Part shown: one piece after another, positions 1-10,882 of the stretch
Layout of the letters: each line of letters begins with the position of its first letter
Position numbering within the stretch: the first letter of the stretch is position 1
Origin: Heliopora coerulea
Taxonomy: Eukaryota; Cnidaria; Anthozoa; Scleralcyonacea; Helioporidae
Assembly (NCBI GenBank): GCA_030142905.1
Contig: JASJOG010000045.1
Coordinates: forward strand, 1,156,501 to 1,220,500
Length of the DNA: 64,000 bases
Direction: 5' to 3'
Notes under the pieces: model-generated
The model's database searches: none
What the model was told of the DNA's origin: nothing
The model's input: the letters and a program-made list of their open reading frames with translations, nothing else
Program-made: the position numbers and the translations under genes

Positions 1-461
1 CTGAGAACTATGTTAACGAAGTTTTTCAATCTCTATCAAAAAGGCCCAAAGCGACTGCGTGAGTAACGTGAGTTTAGTAAAATTTTTGAAAAATCGGTGC
101 CAAAACCTACCAAAGCTGGAGGAACAAGATCAGATGGAGGAACAAGATCAGATGGAAGGCCCATAAAATAATAGCTTTAAATGTAGTTCTTCAAAATTAT
201 GGTGCACTGATCACCCACTTAGAATCACGACCCAAAACAGATTCTAGGGATGTTAAAAGAGCTGAAATTGCTGGGTTTCGGTTAAGAAATGGCAACATGC
301 AAAATTTCCAGTGCATATTGGCTTGTATCTTGATATCCTTGCTCCTTTGAAAGTCCTTAACGTTGGCTTGTAGAGAGAGGACCACTATCCTGTCCTTGCT
401 TTGTGCTGTCTTTTCAGCTTTATTTGGACGATGAGCAATCTAGCACTTCTTGTGGAAAATA
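1..461 (+). pseudogene. hAT-type transposase relic, upstream part
   Basis: Degenerate transposase of the hAT superfamily, of the kind found in ZNF862/KIAA1586-like cnidarian elements. Reading the + strand in shifting frames gives FFNLYQKGPKRLRE at the start, then IALNVVLQNYGALITHLESR, then (after a frameshift near 285) KWQHAKFPVHIGLYLDIL and PLKVLNVGL followed by a stop. This order (LYxKxPKRLRE, KAxKxxLxNY..xHLE, KW..AKFxxHxxxYLDIL, PLxxLSLxLQ) is the central part of such transposases. The relic enters from the left edge of the window and is interrupted at 462 by an unrelated terminal-inverted-repeat element. The same protein resumes at 1698. Several stops and frameshifts make it non-functional. 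Confidence 0.72.
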
Positions 462-1697
462 CAGTCGAACCTGTATATAACGGCCCTGTATTAAGCGGCC
501 AGTTTTCAAAGTCCCGATTTTTTTTTCTATAGAAATACTATATTTGTCACCTGTATTAAGCGGCCGCGGCCACAGTTTGCCTCTCCCATCTCTGTCTTTT
601 GTTATTATTTTTACCTGTATTAAGCGGCCACCCTCGAAATGAAACCCGAGAATATTTAAGTAAACACGCATATCACATTTTATTCTGTTCAAGTGATCTG
701 TCAACATTGTGAGCAAACAAAACATTTCCTATATAACTACACTGTATAACATTTATTGATTGTTAGCATGCAGTTCAGTGTCGCTATTCTCTACTCGAAA
801 CTTCTCTTTAGCTAGGTTGTTCTTCAGCCATTTGATTGAAAATAGATCGCCTTCAAACGCATACTTGCAGGGATTTCCAGGCCATAACCTCCACCTCTGT
901 TAACGCACTTGTCCTTTACAATAACTTTTCCGCTGTTTGTTGGCCGTTTCAAAAAATTTGGTTAGCCATGCCATCAACTTAGGGACAGGACCAATAACTT
1001 CGTAATTGTCCATCATTGCGTTAGGGTGAAAATATGGTTTTGAAGCAGTCTTGCGGCAAACAGATCTTGTTGATCTTGATTTACGTTTTTGGCGAGCAAC
1101 TGCCACAGCATTCGTGTCTTTTTTATTTTGCGGCTCTCGTTTCAGTTCAAACAACTCATCGACTTTCGGCTCCCAAATACCCATGCATGCATGGTACCCG
1201 CGAATATAAGAATCTACGTGAAAAAAGTTCCATAGACATCTTAATTTCAGACAGAATTGTAACAGTGTAGCGACAACAGAGTGTCATTCCAAGCTTCCGC
1301 TTGTGATGTAGCTGTCAAAAAGGCGACAAATGTGTTCTAATATTTAGCCGAACCCAAACAATACTGCTCAAGGGGCAGCCTGCGATTACTTTCGGACTTT
1401 ACTTCATCCACGATGTCTAATAGGAAGCGTGAATGTTATTCTCTCAGCGAGAGAATTGTTTTCCCTTAAGACATTAGGTTTATATATTCTATCGTTATTA
1501 GTACCTTTCATTTAAATGTTTTATTTATCATACAAATTGTTTGAAATAGTACTGCTTGTCTTATTCTTTTCTTGAATGAGGTGTTGGTGAAATTTGGCCA
1601 CAACCAAGTAGCCCCTCATTGAGTATTTTCGGTCATCCTGTATTAAGCGGCCACTTTTCAAAGTCCCGAGGGTGGCCGTTATATACAGGTTCAACTG
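462..1697. mobile_element. DNA transposon with CAGTYGAACC terminal inverted repeats
   Basis: The left end reads CAGTCGAACCTGTATATAAC. The right end is its reverse complement with one change (GTTATATACAGGTTCAACTG, ending at 1697). Inside both ends a CCTGTATTAAGCGGCC motif recurs, at about 489, 550, 612 and 1638. CAGT-type termini and a TA just left of the element suggest a Tc1/mariner-pogo (Tigger-like) origin, but no second TA is visible on the right. No DDE transposase is seen; the only coding trace is an antisense HIRAN-like relic. It sits inside the hAT transposase whose two halves flank it, so it is the younger insertion. Confidence 0.7.
780..1184 (-). pseudogene. HIRAN-like domain protein relic carried by the TIR element
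   Basis: The minus strand from 1184 reads GIWEPKVDELFELKREPQNK, then DTNAVAV and, after a linker, YEVIGPVPKLMAWLTKFFE. This is the pattern of HIRAN-type domains (REPxNxxDxNAVAV ... xGxVPxxLA), a DNA-end-binding fold usually attached to SNF2/HLTF-type proteins but also present as small stand-alone proteins. A stop follows KGQVR. The homologous continuation (RGGGYGLEIP, then CKYAFEGDLFSIKWLKNNLA) is in two different frames, so at least two indels disrupt it. It lies wholly inside the 462-1697 TIR element, which makes it cargo or a degraded element gene. A domain match could not be computed. Confidence 0.55.
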
Positions 1698-2396
1698 AAC
1701 TTTGAAAGGTACTACTAAAAGACTAACAAATTACACGAAGTGTTTGAAGTGTATCTGTGAAAATGAAGTTGGTGACAAAACGTATCAAAATATCAAACTT
1801 AAGCAGTTTACTTCTAGCTGCAAGAATTTAAAGGAAGACTACGGGAATGTGGTTGTGTTGAAGGGCGTTTGCGGGACCTCAACGTCACCGCAGTCTTTAA
1901 ACATCTATTACAAGGTTTGGATGTCAGCAATCGGCCAACATAAAAACGATCAAATTTAATCCACTATGGAGATGAAGCAATTGAGGAATTCACGGTTTGC
2001 CTAAACTCTTTGCTTGAAAGAAATGAGTGCGCAGTTGAAATGATCCTAACGCAGTGGAATATCCTGAAAAGCCGTGTGTACGATATGGCTCCCAGATCTC
2101 GGTGAGGTAAATTTTTTAGACGTGTGGAGCACGATTTTTACCAACACAACCGTGGAAGATGATGGTGCTGACGTTCTTCATATCATTAATTTGCTGCTTA
2201 TCACGCCATTCACCAATGCAAAAATCGAAAGAATGTTCTGCCGAATGAGCAGGGTTAAAACGGATTGTCGGAACAGATCGTCTGGGAAGTTTGCTGGGAA
2301 TGAGTGAGGACGGCGTCAGTGTCCACGACTATAACGCTGATCCTGTCAATGAAGAATGGTATCAAGAAAAAAAATTCGACGAATTACTTCGGTAAA
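1698..2396 (+). pseudogene. hAT-type transposase relic, C-terminal part with dimerisation domain
   Basis: Continuation of the transposase seen at 1-461. The + strand reads HYGDEAIEEFTVCLNSLLER and ILTQWNILKSRVYDM around 1960-2090. From about 2110 it reads FLDVWSTIFTN, then VLHIINLLLITPFTNAKIER and MFCRMSRVKTD. LLxxxPxTNAxxERxFSxMxRVKTD is the signature of the hAT C-terminal dimerisation domain. A single-base frameshift near 2285 separates this from its natural end (LLGMSEDGVSVHDYNADPVN, ending EWYQEKKFDELLR and a stop at 2394-2396). It is pseudogenised and was split from its upstream half by the 462-1697 insertion. Confidence 0.75.
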
Positions 2397-3093
2397 AAAC
2401 TCACCACTACCGAAAAAAACGCAAAAAGGCCAGTAGGACCGCGCAGGGCATAATAAATGTTATAAAACATGTCCAGTCGGATTTGGAAGGCAGTAACAGC
2501 TCCAATTTGGAATATTATGAATTTTGTAAATTAATGTCAATTTATGAGCACAAATGTAGTATGTGAGTGTAAATTTTACACGTTTTATTATGTGTGATGG
2601 TTCACTTGTATTTGATTTAAGTCTTCATTTGTCGAAAAGTAGCTCAAATAATATTCAAGTCTTGTTTTCCCTTGTGGAAAAAAATGGCAATGAGACATCA
2701 GCACATCTTATAAAGGTTACAAATAAAACATACCTAATCTTTGTATAATTTAGACTCATATTAACTGTTGAATCTAACATTGATTTAAGTTCTTTCAAAT
2801 TAAGAGCAAATTCTGTCAAGTAGTTATAAGACTTACTGCTTTAGAATGCAACATTTACGAGTACCCATGAGGCATAAATACATTTACGTTTAAATGTAAA
2901 TGAAAAATTTGCAAATGCACAGGATTTCTAATTCGAATCCTGAAGAGTAAGGTGAGATAATAGTAAAAAAAATTTAATCTTTTGCTACAGACATAGGAGA
3001 AAAACACCTTTTACAATACTAGAAAGATTTCAGTAGTAAAGAATTAAACTTCATCATTGACTAATGGAATAAGTAACATTTAAAATCCAAGCA
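2397..3093. other. AT-rich intergenic stretch, nothing recognised
   Basis: AT-rich sequence between the hAT relic and a TTTCCTTCC-rich repeat. A short open frame at 2563-2748 has no recognisable family features. I see no RNA gene, repeat or exon here. Confidence 0.4.
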
Positions 3094-3659
3094 GGAGTGC
3101 TTTATCAGGATTTAAAACATAAGGTTATAGCCAAGATTGACTTAGATCTGATCAGTGGTTCCACGCTAAAATTTTTTTTTCCTTCTCTATCAGTCAAAAT
3201 TTCCTTTTTTCTCATCAGATTTCCTTCCAAAAATCTCAAAATATCCTTCTCTATTTCCTTCCAGATTTTCATATAAGAATAATATCAGAATTCTCTGGTA
3301 CCTAATGTCTAAATTTTAGTCTAAAAACAAAATACATCAATTTGTAAGGTAGAAGTTAAAGAACAGTCTATTTTGATTGCTAAGTCTTGCTTGCAGTGTG
3401 TGGACAAGACACTTAGAGCCAAAATTGACTGTAAAGGAAATTATTTATTAGCTGATAAAAAGACAGAAAGTCAGCAGAATATATATTGTTTATGTATTAA
3501 CTATTAAATATGTTAACATGAACTGGAGAACAAGCAATTCATACACAAGAAGAAAAATTAGTTGACTTCATGACTAGTTCAGTTTTTGTTTAAGAATTAC
3601 TAGTAGTAAGTTATACCCATTGCGCCATAAAACTTTCAAATGTCATAAGAATGACAACG

Positions 3660-3953
3660 TTAAACACAAAAATTACCAGCGTATAAATATTTAGCTTTTG
3701 TTTGTCTCTTCACAGTCTTTTCGTTGTTCTTTATCGAATTGTTCTTAAGAAACTTCTTTTTCAAATCCTTTGCTTCTCCGTCAGTGGCACTTGCTTTTAT
3801 TTTAGCCATGAGGTCCAAAATATTTCTCCCTGGATTTAGGCTGGCTGCGTTATAGTTTCCGTTTTTCATCGCTAGCTTGTACTGTAAAAGAGATACCAAT
3901 GAAGAAGATTTCAAGTGTGTGCGATCGCAACATATACGGTAATGTCTGTACAT
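3660..3953 (-). CDS. uncharacterised 97-codon open frame
   Basis: Not recognised. It is a lysine- and asparagine-rich frame with the segments LQYKLAMKNGNYNAASLNPG and NILDLMAKIKASATDGEAKD, which read like genuine protein rather than random sequence. No catalytic motif, signal peptide or membrane segment is visible. It lies inside the TTTCCTTCC-flanked repeat, so it is probably a fragment of a mobile-element protein. It could also be chance, since no splice sites or frame continuation were found. Confidence 0.25.
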   Translation of the reverse strand: MYRHYRICCDRTHLKSSSLVSLLQYKLAMKNGNYNAASLNPGRNILDLMAKIKASATDGEAKDLKKKFLKNNSIKNNEKTVKRQTKAKYLYAGNFCV

Positions 3954-4070
3954 TTACATTTTACTCGCGAAATATTATACTGAGACGGCTAAACATAATG
4001 CAATTGCAAGATAAGCGAAATGTGTCAATTTTTGAATACCAAAACATTGCAAAAAGTATAAAATAAAATA

Positions 4071-4104
4071 AGATTTTGCTTACATTGCAATGTAAGCAAA
4101 ATCT
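4071..4104. repeat. 34-bp perfect palindrome
   Basis: AGATTTTGCTTACATTG (4071-4087) is followed immediately by its exact reverse complement (4088-4104), with no spacer. It could form a 17-bp hairpin or cruciform. Its role is unknown. Confidence 0.9.
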
Positions 4105-4732
4105 GACTACTTCTGAATTCCTACATAACTTTGACACAAGTGAATATGGAAAAAAGTACTTAGGGTACGAAATACGGTATAATTTTTCGTTTATTTTTGG
4201 CGATATAAGTGCCCTTTTTAAGGAATTGTAAGAAAAATATAATTTCCTTCTTATTTCCTTCCCAAAGATCAAATTTCCTTCCAATTTCCTCCAAGCTCAA
4301 TTTCCCTCTGGAAGGAAATTTCCTTCCAAATGGAAATGCCGGATCTGATAAAGCATATACTGCAAGTTTTTTGAATGTCTTATGAGATTAACCTCTTAAA
4401 ATGCAACTTCATGAAGAAAGTTTGAAAATTAATGTTTTCTAAGCAAAAAAAAATAGTTCAGGAGAAAAGCAAGGGTGTTTTTGTCATAATTAAAGACATG
4501 ACATGATTTTCCTTTGTATTTTTCCATGAATTTTTTTATGAATTTTATAATAGCATTTTGAAATTTTTATGAAATCTTACCCAAGTAAAGATCTTACAAA
4601 ATCTTACAAAAGTAAAGATGGCGGACTTAATGACACGTGCTATGAAGTGCTCTGATACAGTTACGGACTTCTAAGATAATATTGGTGGAGTCTGCTTAAA
4701 CACTTCCTTTTTTAACTGCGATAAAGAATAAA

Positions 4733-6595
4733 ATGAATGAAATATCAGCGAAGACAAGAATACCCGACGCGTCACTTGAACGATACAAGATAAATAACTT
4801 CAAGTGTACGAACGCTAAACGAGTGCCATTCGAAGAACTCGACTTCAATATTTACAAATCAAGTGCTAACCATGTGGACTTTTCAACGACCGAAAACCGT
4901 GTTCAAAAATGGATTAAAGCAATATATTTCTGATACTGCAAGAATGACGACCTCAATAACACTGAAATCAACACCCGTTGGCTCGAACAAGAAAACCAAA
5001 TCAATCCGTCAAAATGCGATAAAGTTCTTCTGAGTATCCACGCAAATGAGAATGAAAATGTCCTTACCATTACAGTTAATGTTTCTACTGGTCGTATTCA
5101 AGCTCAAGGTCGGCTTTTTAAAGAATGGGGAGCAAAGGAATTCAATCACTTGCTAGCCATGGTCAACACGTCAGAGGGCACATGGAAGACTGACAACATG
5201 AAACCCTTCATGGAGATCATTTTGAGAAAAGAAAGGAACAGCCATCAACCAACACACACAACTGAGAAAAACAACCCGTGATCCTAGAGGACAGTACAAC
5301 CCCAGTCACCTCGCGTGATAAGACATTTTCGAGAATGAAATCCCAACTTGCCAATCTGGAAGCTGAATTTGTCCTCCATAAAAAAAACACTACGCAAACA
5401 ATATCTGAATTATCACAATCCATCAAAATGAAAGACCAAGAAATTGAGAGCCTGAAAAAAGGAGATAAAGAAAAACAACAAATTATCAGTGATCTAACAA
5501 TAAAACTTTTACAGATTGAAGAAAATATCAACGCTGTGAATAAAAGATGTAAGAAAATCGAAGAAAAAAAATGCCTGCTTTCAACAATCTCTGCACAAGA
5601 CTCAAGATAAATCTTGTGTAGAAACTCCTACTTGGGCCTCAACCTCCTCGTCATCCAACACTCCCCAAACATACAATATTCCAACATCGAATGTCTTCGA
5701 ACCCCTTCCTGATTAGGTACCCTACCCAGATGAGGAAATAAACAAAAGATCCAATAAGCTGAAAACAGATGACAAAGAAAACTCCCAAAATGAATATATG
5801 GTAGACCAACAGAATGTTACCCCTCAACATAATGTGGACTGTCATCACATAAAGAACAATACTGCTCAACCAAAAACTAATGAACATTCCCCTGAAAATA
5901 ACAACCAAAAACCAATTAATGCAGAAACCATTATTATATGTGACAGTAATGGTCGATATTTGAAACCCAAAGAACTCTGCCCAAACTCAACAACAAGATA
6001 TATTCGATCAGCAACACTCTCCAAAGCAAAACAAATAGTTGAAACATCTAACTTCATTAACCCCAAAAACTTTATTGTCTACTGCGGAACTAATGACATG
6101 GAACATCCTGAGAGAAACACTGCTGCCGATACTGTAGAAGTTGTGGATCTCATTAAAGAAAAACATCCAAACTCTAGAATCCTGATATCCTCCTTACTAC
6201 ACAGAAAAGATGAACTCAATGGAAAAGTCCCAGCCATCAATGAAGAAATTCGAAACAAGATTAACGCCAAAGCAAATACCACCTATATCCATCATACCAG
6301 CATATTTGATGATGATCTCTATGATGAAAAACATCTGAATGAAAGGGGAGTTAAGAAATTCGCGAAAGCAATCAAAGCAGCATATTTCAATACCTCGCCA
6401 AAAAAGAAAGAAATACCAAAGAAAGGTCATCTAAGAAGAAGCCAACTGAAACGCACAGATTTGTACCAAAATCCTCCTTTCCAGTCTGGCCACAATAACC
6501 TTCACTCACCTTTCACTTCCATCATGAACCTACCACCACCAAATATTCGCATGCAACATGGCAAGAAAGGAAATGTACCCCCCCCCCTCCCTTAA
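4733..6595 (+). pseudogene. LINE ORF1 relic: coiled coil plus SGNH-hydrolase-like domain
   Basis: The frame opens at ATG 4733 (MNEISAKTRIPDASLERYK) and passes a stop at 4931. It continues in the same frame to about 5280, then shifts. The region 5300-5560 encodes a heptad-rich, charged coiled coil (KMKDQEIESLKKGDKEKQQI). The last part, 5798-6595, carries SGNH/GDSL-esterase blocks: block I IICDSNGR (Ser in DSN), block III YCGTNDM (GTND) and block V DEKHLNERG (DxxH). In CR1-type LINEs such ORF1 esterases bind RNA or lipid and are needed for retrotransposition in some families. The catalytic Ser, Asn and His are all retained, although the upstream reading frame is broken. Confidence 0.8.
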
Positions 6596-7080
6596 TCCAC
6601 CATGATGGCTCTACAAACCCACTACCACCTCAACTAGTTAGATTAATACGGCAACTTTATGGATATCTCAACATATAACAAATTGTAAGTTGACTTTACA
6701 TTTTCTATCCATCTACTTTATCTATCTGTCCTGCTTAGTTTATTGAATATTAGTAACATTTTCCCAACTTCTAAATAATCTAGAAAATTTTAGAATTTAA
6801 ATGCAGATTTTAAGAAGAATTATTTTTAGCATTCTCTATCAAATAATTAGGATTAACTTAAATGAGCACTGAAATTTCTTTTAGTACTTGGAACATTAAT
6901 GGTATATTTAATAGGGTCCTTGGAGATAAAACCAAAAACAAGGACCTGATTGATCCTATCTCCAAAATTGATTTCAATAAAGTAAATGGTTTGAACCTGG
7001 GAGAATGGTGACATGTTTGAGGAAGTTGATCGTCCAGGGTAGTGTAGTCTTGAGAAAGACTGTTGGTTGAAGTGACTGAC

Positions 7081-7112
7081 GTTTCAACAGCCCTAGCGGT
7101 GGTCATCTTCAG
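7081..7112 (-). ncRNA. hammerhead-like ribozyme core, left arm of the foldback
   Basis: On the minus strand the sequence is CTGAAGA, a GACCACC/GGCTGTT-type stem II with two mismatches and a short loop, then GAAAC. This is the order of the hammerhead core (CUGANGA, stem II, GAAA). Stems I and III were not proven; type I hammerheads of PLEs have a very short stem III. The call rests on the core and on its PLE-like context. Confidence 0.45.
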
Positions 7113-7161
7113 AGTCAAAAAAAAAATAAAAGACTGTAGAAGTTGTTTTTTTTTTTGGACT

Positions 7162-7193
7162 CTGAAGATGACCGCCGCTAAGGCTGTTGAAAC
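7162..7193 (+). ncRNA. hammerhead-like ribozyme core, right arm of the foldback
   Basis: CTGAAGA at 7162-7168 is followed by T, a seven-pair stem II (GACCGCC with GGCTGTT, one mismatch, loop GCTAA), then GAAAC at 7189-7193. It faces the minus-strand core at 7081-7112. Self-cleavage is inferred, not shown. Confidence 0.5.
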
Positions 7194-10100
7194 GTCAGTC
7201 ACTTCAACCAACAGTCTTTCTCAAGACTACACTACCCTGGACGATCAACTTCCTCAAACATGTCAAAGTTGATTTCGTGATTCTAACTGAAACATGGACA
7301 AACACATGTTTAAACATTCCAGAATTTGAGGCTATTGTTTCTCAAACAGCTAAACCAGTTACTAACCAGGCATGTCGACAATCGGGTGGCATTAGCCTGT
7401 TTTTCAAAAGCAAATTTAAACAATATGTAAGTATTATTAAGAATACAAAAAACTTTCTATGGAGCAAACTCTCAAAAGTAATCTTGAACTCTGACCAGGA
7501 TTTATACATTTGTGGTACATACATACCACCAGAAAAATCAAAATACTTTGACAATGAAATTTTTGAACAACTTGAAAATGATCTCACCTTTTTCTCATCA
7601 AGAGCAAATATAATACTTCTTGGTGATTTAAATGCAAGGACAAGCAAACTTGAAGATTTTGTATCAAGTGAAGGAAGTGATCACATCCATGATGCTAGTG
7701 ATTGCTCCCTTCAATTACCAGAAAGACAAAACTTTGATTCAACAACCAATAATCATGGAAAACAACTGATTGATATTTGCAAAAGTACTGGCATGAGAAT
7801 ACTTAATGGTCAAACAAATGGTGACTCCTTGGGAAGACATGCTTTTCATGGTAAAAATGAAAACAGTACTGTCGATTATATCATCTGTAACCAAAGCTTA
7901 ATACCAAAAGTTAAACATCTAGTAGTAAAATCCCCTAACTATCTATCTGACCATAGCCAAGTCATCACCTGGATTAACTTAAATAAGACATATAATTATG
8001 CATCTAATGATACCCTCATGCAACCCCCTTTATCCAAATTACCAACTCAGTATGTGTAGACTGATGAAGCAAGTAAGACTGCTAAGAAAGAATTAAAGTC
8101 ATTTGAGTTGCAAACGAAACTAAACACATTCCTTGATAATGTTTTCTCCTCTGACAGAGAAAGCATTAACAAATGTGTTAATGAATTTCAAAATATCATA
8201 AACCTTGCATCAAAAAAATCCCTTAAAATTAAAAGAAAGAAATATAGACAGAAAATTAATAATGTTGCAAACGAAAAATGGTATGATAAAGATTGTAGAT
8301 TTAAAAGACATCAGCTAAGAAAACTTGCTAATCAGAAACATAGAGACCCTAACAATAATGAAATCAGAACTGCATACCATACAACTCTGAAAGATTATAA
8401 AAATACCCTAGAAATAAAAAAGAACAATTTTCACTTCAATAAAATCCAAGAACTTGAAAATGCTAGCACCGATCCAATGGTATTCTGGAAAACACTCAGA
8501 AATAGCAGAGATGATCTTGGTTTTAATGAAACTAAGAAAATGCCACAACCAAGCGAGTGGCTTCATCATTTTGAAACATTGCATTCAGAACATAAGCTAA
8601 AAAAGGAGCAAGAGGAAATCCTTGAAAGCCTGAAGAACTATGAAAAAATTAAAGACCAGTTTAATGAACTTGATGGAGTTATCACTGAAAATGAACTGGT
8701 AAAAGCAGCAAAAAAATTAAAATCAAGAAAAACTGCTTATACTGACAAAATTAAGAACAAAATGATAAAAACTAGCATTAAAATTCTTTCCAAAGGTTTT
8801 CTAAAAGTTTTCAACAACATTTTAACTTTGGGGAAATTTCCTGAAATGTGGACTGAGAGCCTAATAATCCCGATCCATAAATCGGGAAACTTACTTGATC
8901 CCAATAACTATTGAGGTATTTGTGTTTCTAGTTGCATGGGCAAGCTATTTTGCTCAATTTTAAATAATAGATTAATAAACTTTTCCAACAAAAAGAAATT
9001 AATCCACCCTACTCAAATTGGATTTATGCCAGGAAATAGAACGGCAGACCATGTTCTCACTCTGAAAACTTAACAAGATAATTACGTTAAACATAGTGAG
9101 AATGAAAACATCTATGCATGTTTTGTCGATTTTAGAAAAGCGTTTTGATTCTGTCTGGCATCAAGGTTTGCTCTACAAATTGTTAAAAAACAACATAGGG
9201 GGACATTTCTATGATTTAATCCAAGACCTCTACTCGAACACAAAATGTGCAATAAAAATGTCAGAAGACAGGACACCTTTTTTCTCATACAAAAAGGGGG
9301 TCCGTCAAGGATGTATTTTAAGCCCTCTGTCATTTAATATGTATATAAACAAACTCCCAAGACTTTTCAAACAAACGTAATCAGACCCATTTACATTACC
9401 AAACGGAACTACTATAAACAGTCTCCTGTATGCTGATGATCTAATTATACTTTCAAGATCGAAACCAGGTTTACAAAATTGTCTAAACCAACTGCACAAA
9501 TGGTGTAGTAAATGGCTAATGGAAGTCAACATCAAAAAATTGAAAGTGATGGTATTACAAAAACACAACTCAAAATCCCCGAATCTTCATTTCCATATTG
9601 GAAATAAAAAGATAGGTACAGTCAAAGAATATATCTATCTTGGCCTCAAACTTGTACCAAATGGCAAATTTAAACTTGCTCAAAGACAATTAAGTGAAAA
9701 AGCTCTGCATGCTCTTCTTAAAATCCGTAAACATTTAGATTTCCATAAGCTTTCACCTAAAACAGCTACAAAAATTTTTGACTCGATCATTTCCCCCATT
9801 CTACTTTACAACTCAGAAGTCTGGGGAGCATACGAAAAAAATGACTTCAACAAATGGGATAATTCAGAAGCAAAAAAGTTCATTTAAAATTTTGCAAGAT
9901 ATATTTGGGTGTAAACAGAAAAGCAAACAATATAGCTTGCAGAAGCAAACTTGGGAAATACCCTCTTCTGATTGCAATTAAAAAGAATATTATAGACTAC
10001 TTCAAACATATCCTTAAACTAGATGATAACTCAATCGTAAAACAATCCTTCCTAATGTCCAAACAACTATATAATAATGACAAAGAATCCTTCTACACTA

Positions 10101-10882
10101 ACGCCATAACCATGCTAAAACCATTCTATGATAATTCAAGAAATTTTGAAAGTGATCTAATCAACTACAATACAAAAACTATAGTAAATAGGATGAAAGA
10201 AAAATATGTTGAATTCTGGAGACAAAATGAATAACACCACCAAACTGTCTTTCTTTTGTACATTTAAAATCGAATACAAAATGGAAGAATACTTATCCAT
10301 AATTAAAAATCCAACAATAAGGAGGACATTTTCTCAACACAGAGTAAGCAACCATAAATTACAAATTGAATGAGGAAGATACGAAAATGTTCCCCGTGAA
10401 CAACATATCTGCAAATTTTGTGACTCTGATGTAGTGGAAAACAAATACCATTTCGTTTTAACCAGCCTGAAATACAAAGATATGAGAAAAAATTCTAATA
10501 ATATTCTTAAAAATATCTTTTATCTCGATGCTACAACTGAAAGCAAGCAGAAACTACTTGAACATTTGATATCTTCAGACGATCCAGTTCTTGTTAACCT
10601 GCTTTCTAAACATATCTTTCTTTGTTTTACTGAAAGAAACGATAGTCTCAAATCCAGGGAAGATTAATAGGGTTAGTAAATAGGCTTAAAACACCTAAAA
10701 TACTCATACCAACATCTATATCATCTTTATAAGTATTTTAATAGATACATTATTTGTGTAATTTAGATAATAGTAAATTTTCACTTCTTTCTACTAGTTA
10801 ACATTAATGTATACGTAGCTTAGCAATACCTGTATTTAGGTCATGCAAGTCAAGCTTTAAATAAATAAATAAAAATAAATAC

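Larger units (their letters stand above)
3094..4365. repeat. possible non-autonomous element bounded by weak inverted ends
   Basis: The left edge (GCAGGAGTGCTTTATCAGG near 3093) resembles the reverse complement of the right edge (CTGATAAAGCATATACTGC near 4345). Both flanks are crowded with TTTCCTTCC repeats (3187-3270 and 4240-4335), and a short minus-strand open frame lies between. The inverted-end match is imperfect and I saw no target-site duplication, so this may simply be a decayed repeat cluster. Confidence 0.3.
6979..7263. repeat. foldback element with two facing hammerhead-like cores, inserted in the LINE endonuclease
   Basis: The left arm (about 7013-7117) and right arm (about 7157-7263) are near-perfect inverted repeats separated by an A/T-rich spacer. 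The host sequence CAAAATTGATTTC left of the element (about 6965-6978) recurs as CAAAGTTGATTTC on the right (about 7264-7276), a likely 13-bp target-site duplication with one mismatch. Removing the element restores the LINE endonuclease reading (KIDF/VILTETW). Each arm holds a CTGAAGA...GAAAC core typical of PLE pseudo-LTRs. A related half-copy occurs at about 32150-32250. Confidence 0.75.
6861..10667 (+). pseudogene. LINE ORF2 relic: endonuclease and reverse transcriptase
   Basis: ORF2 starts MSTEISFSTWNINGIFNR at 6861, the first beta strand of an APE-type endonuclease. A foldback insertion splits the domain at about 6979-7263, after which it resumes with VDFVILTETWTN, NIILLGDLNART and LSDHSQV (8059). 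The reverse transcriptase begins about 8640. A run of stops breaks it, but it keeps VDFRKAFDSVW-type (one frameshift), GVRQGCILSP and LLYADDLIILS (about 9427). The C-terminal region ends with HICKFCDSDVVENKYHFVLT (from about 10400), a CxxC...H zinc-binding-like motif seen after many CR1/Rex reverse transcriptases. In-frame stops at about 8912, 9073 and 9378 and frame changes at about 9880 and 10230 show inactivity. Confidence 0.85.
4733..10882 (+). mobile_element. decayed CR1/Rex-type LINE retrotransposon with two ORFs
   Basis: Non-LTR retrotransposon in sense orientation. ORF1 (4733-6595) has a coiled coil and an SGNH-hydrolase-like domain. ORF2 (6861-10667) has an apurinic-type endonuclease, a reverse transcriptase with a YADD box, and a Cys/His C-terminal motif. 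It ends in an AAAT-type simple tail at about 10858-10882, as expected for CR1/L2/Rex-clade elements. The esterase-like ORF1 also fits the CR1 group. At least eight stops or frameshifts are present and a foldback element interrupts the endonuclease, so it is dead. The exact 5' boundary is not identifiable. Confidence 0.85.

Noticed and set aside
7342..7647. 101-codon minus-strand frame in the LINE endonuclease region
   Set aside because: Antisense shadow of the endonuclease frame.
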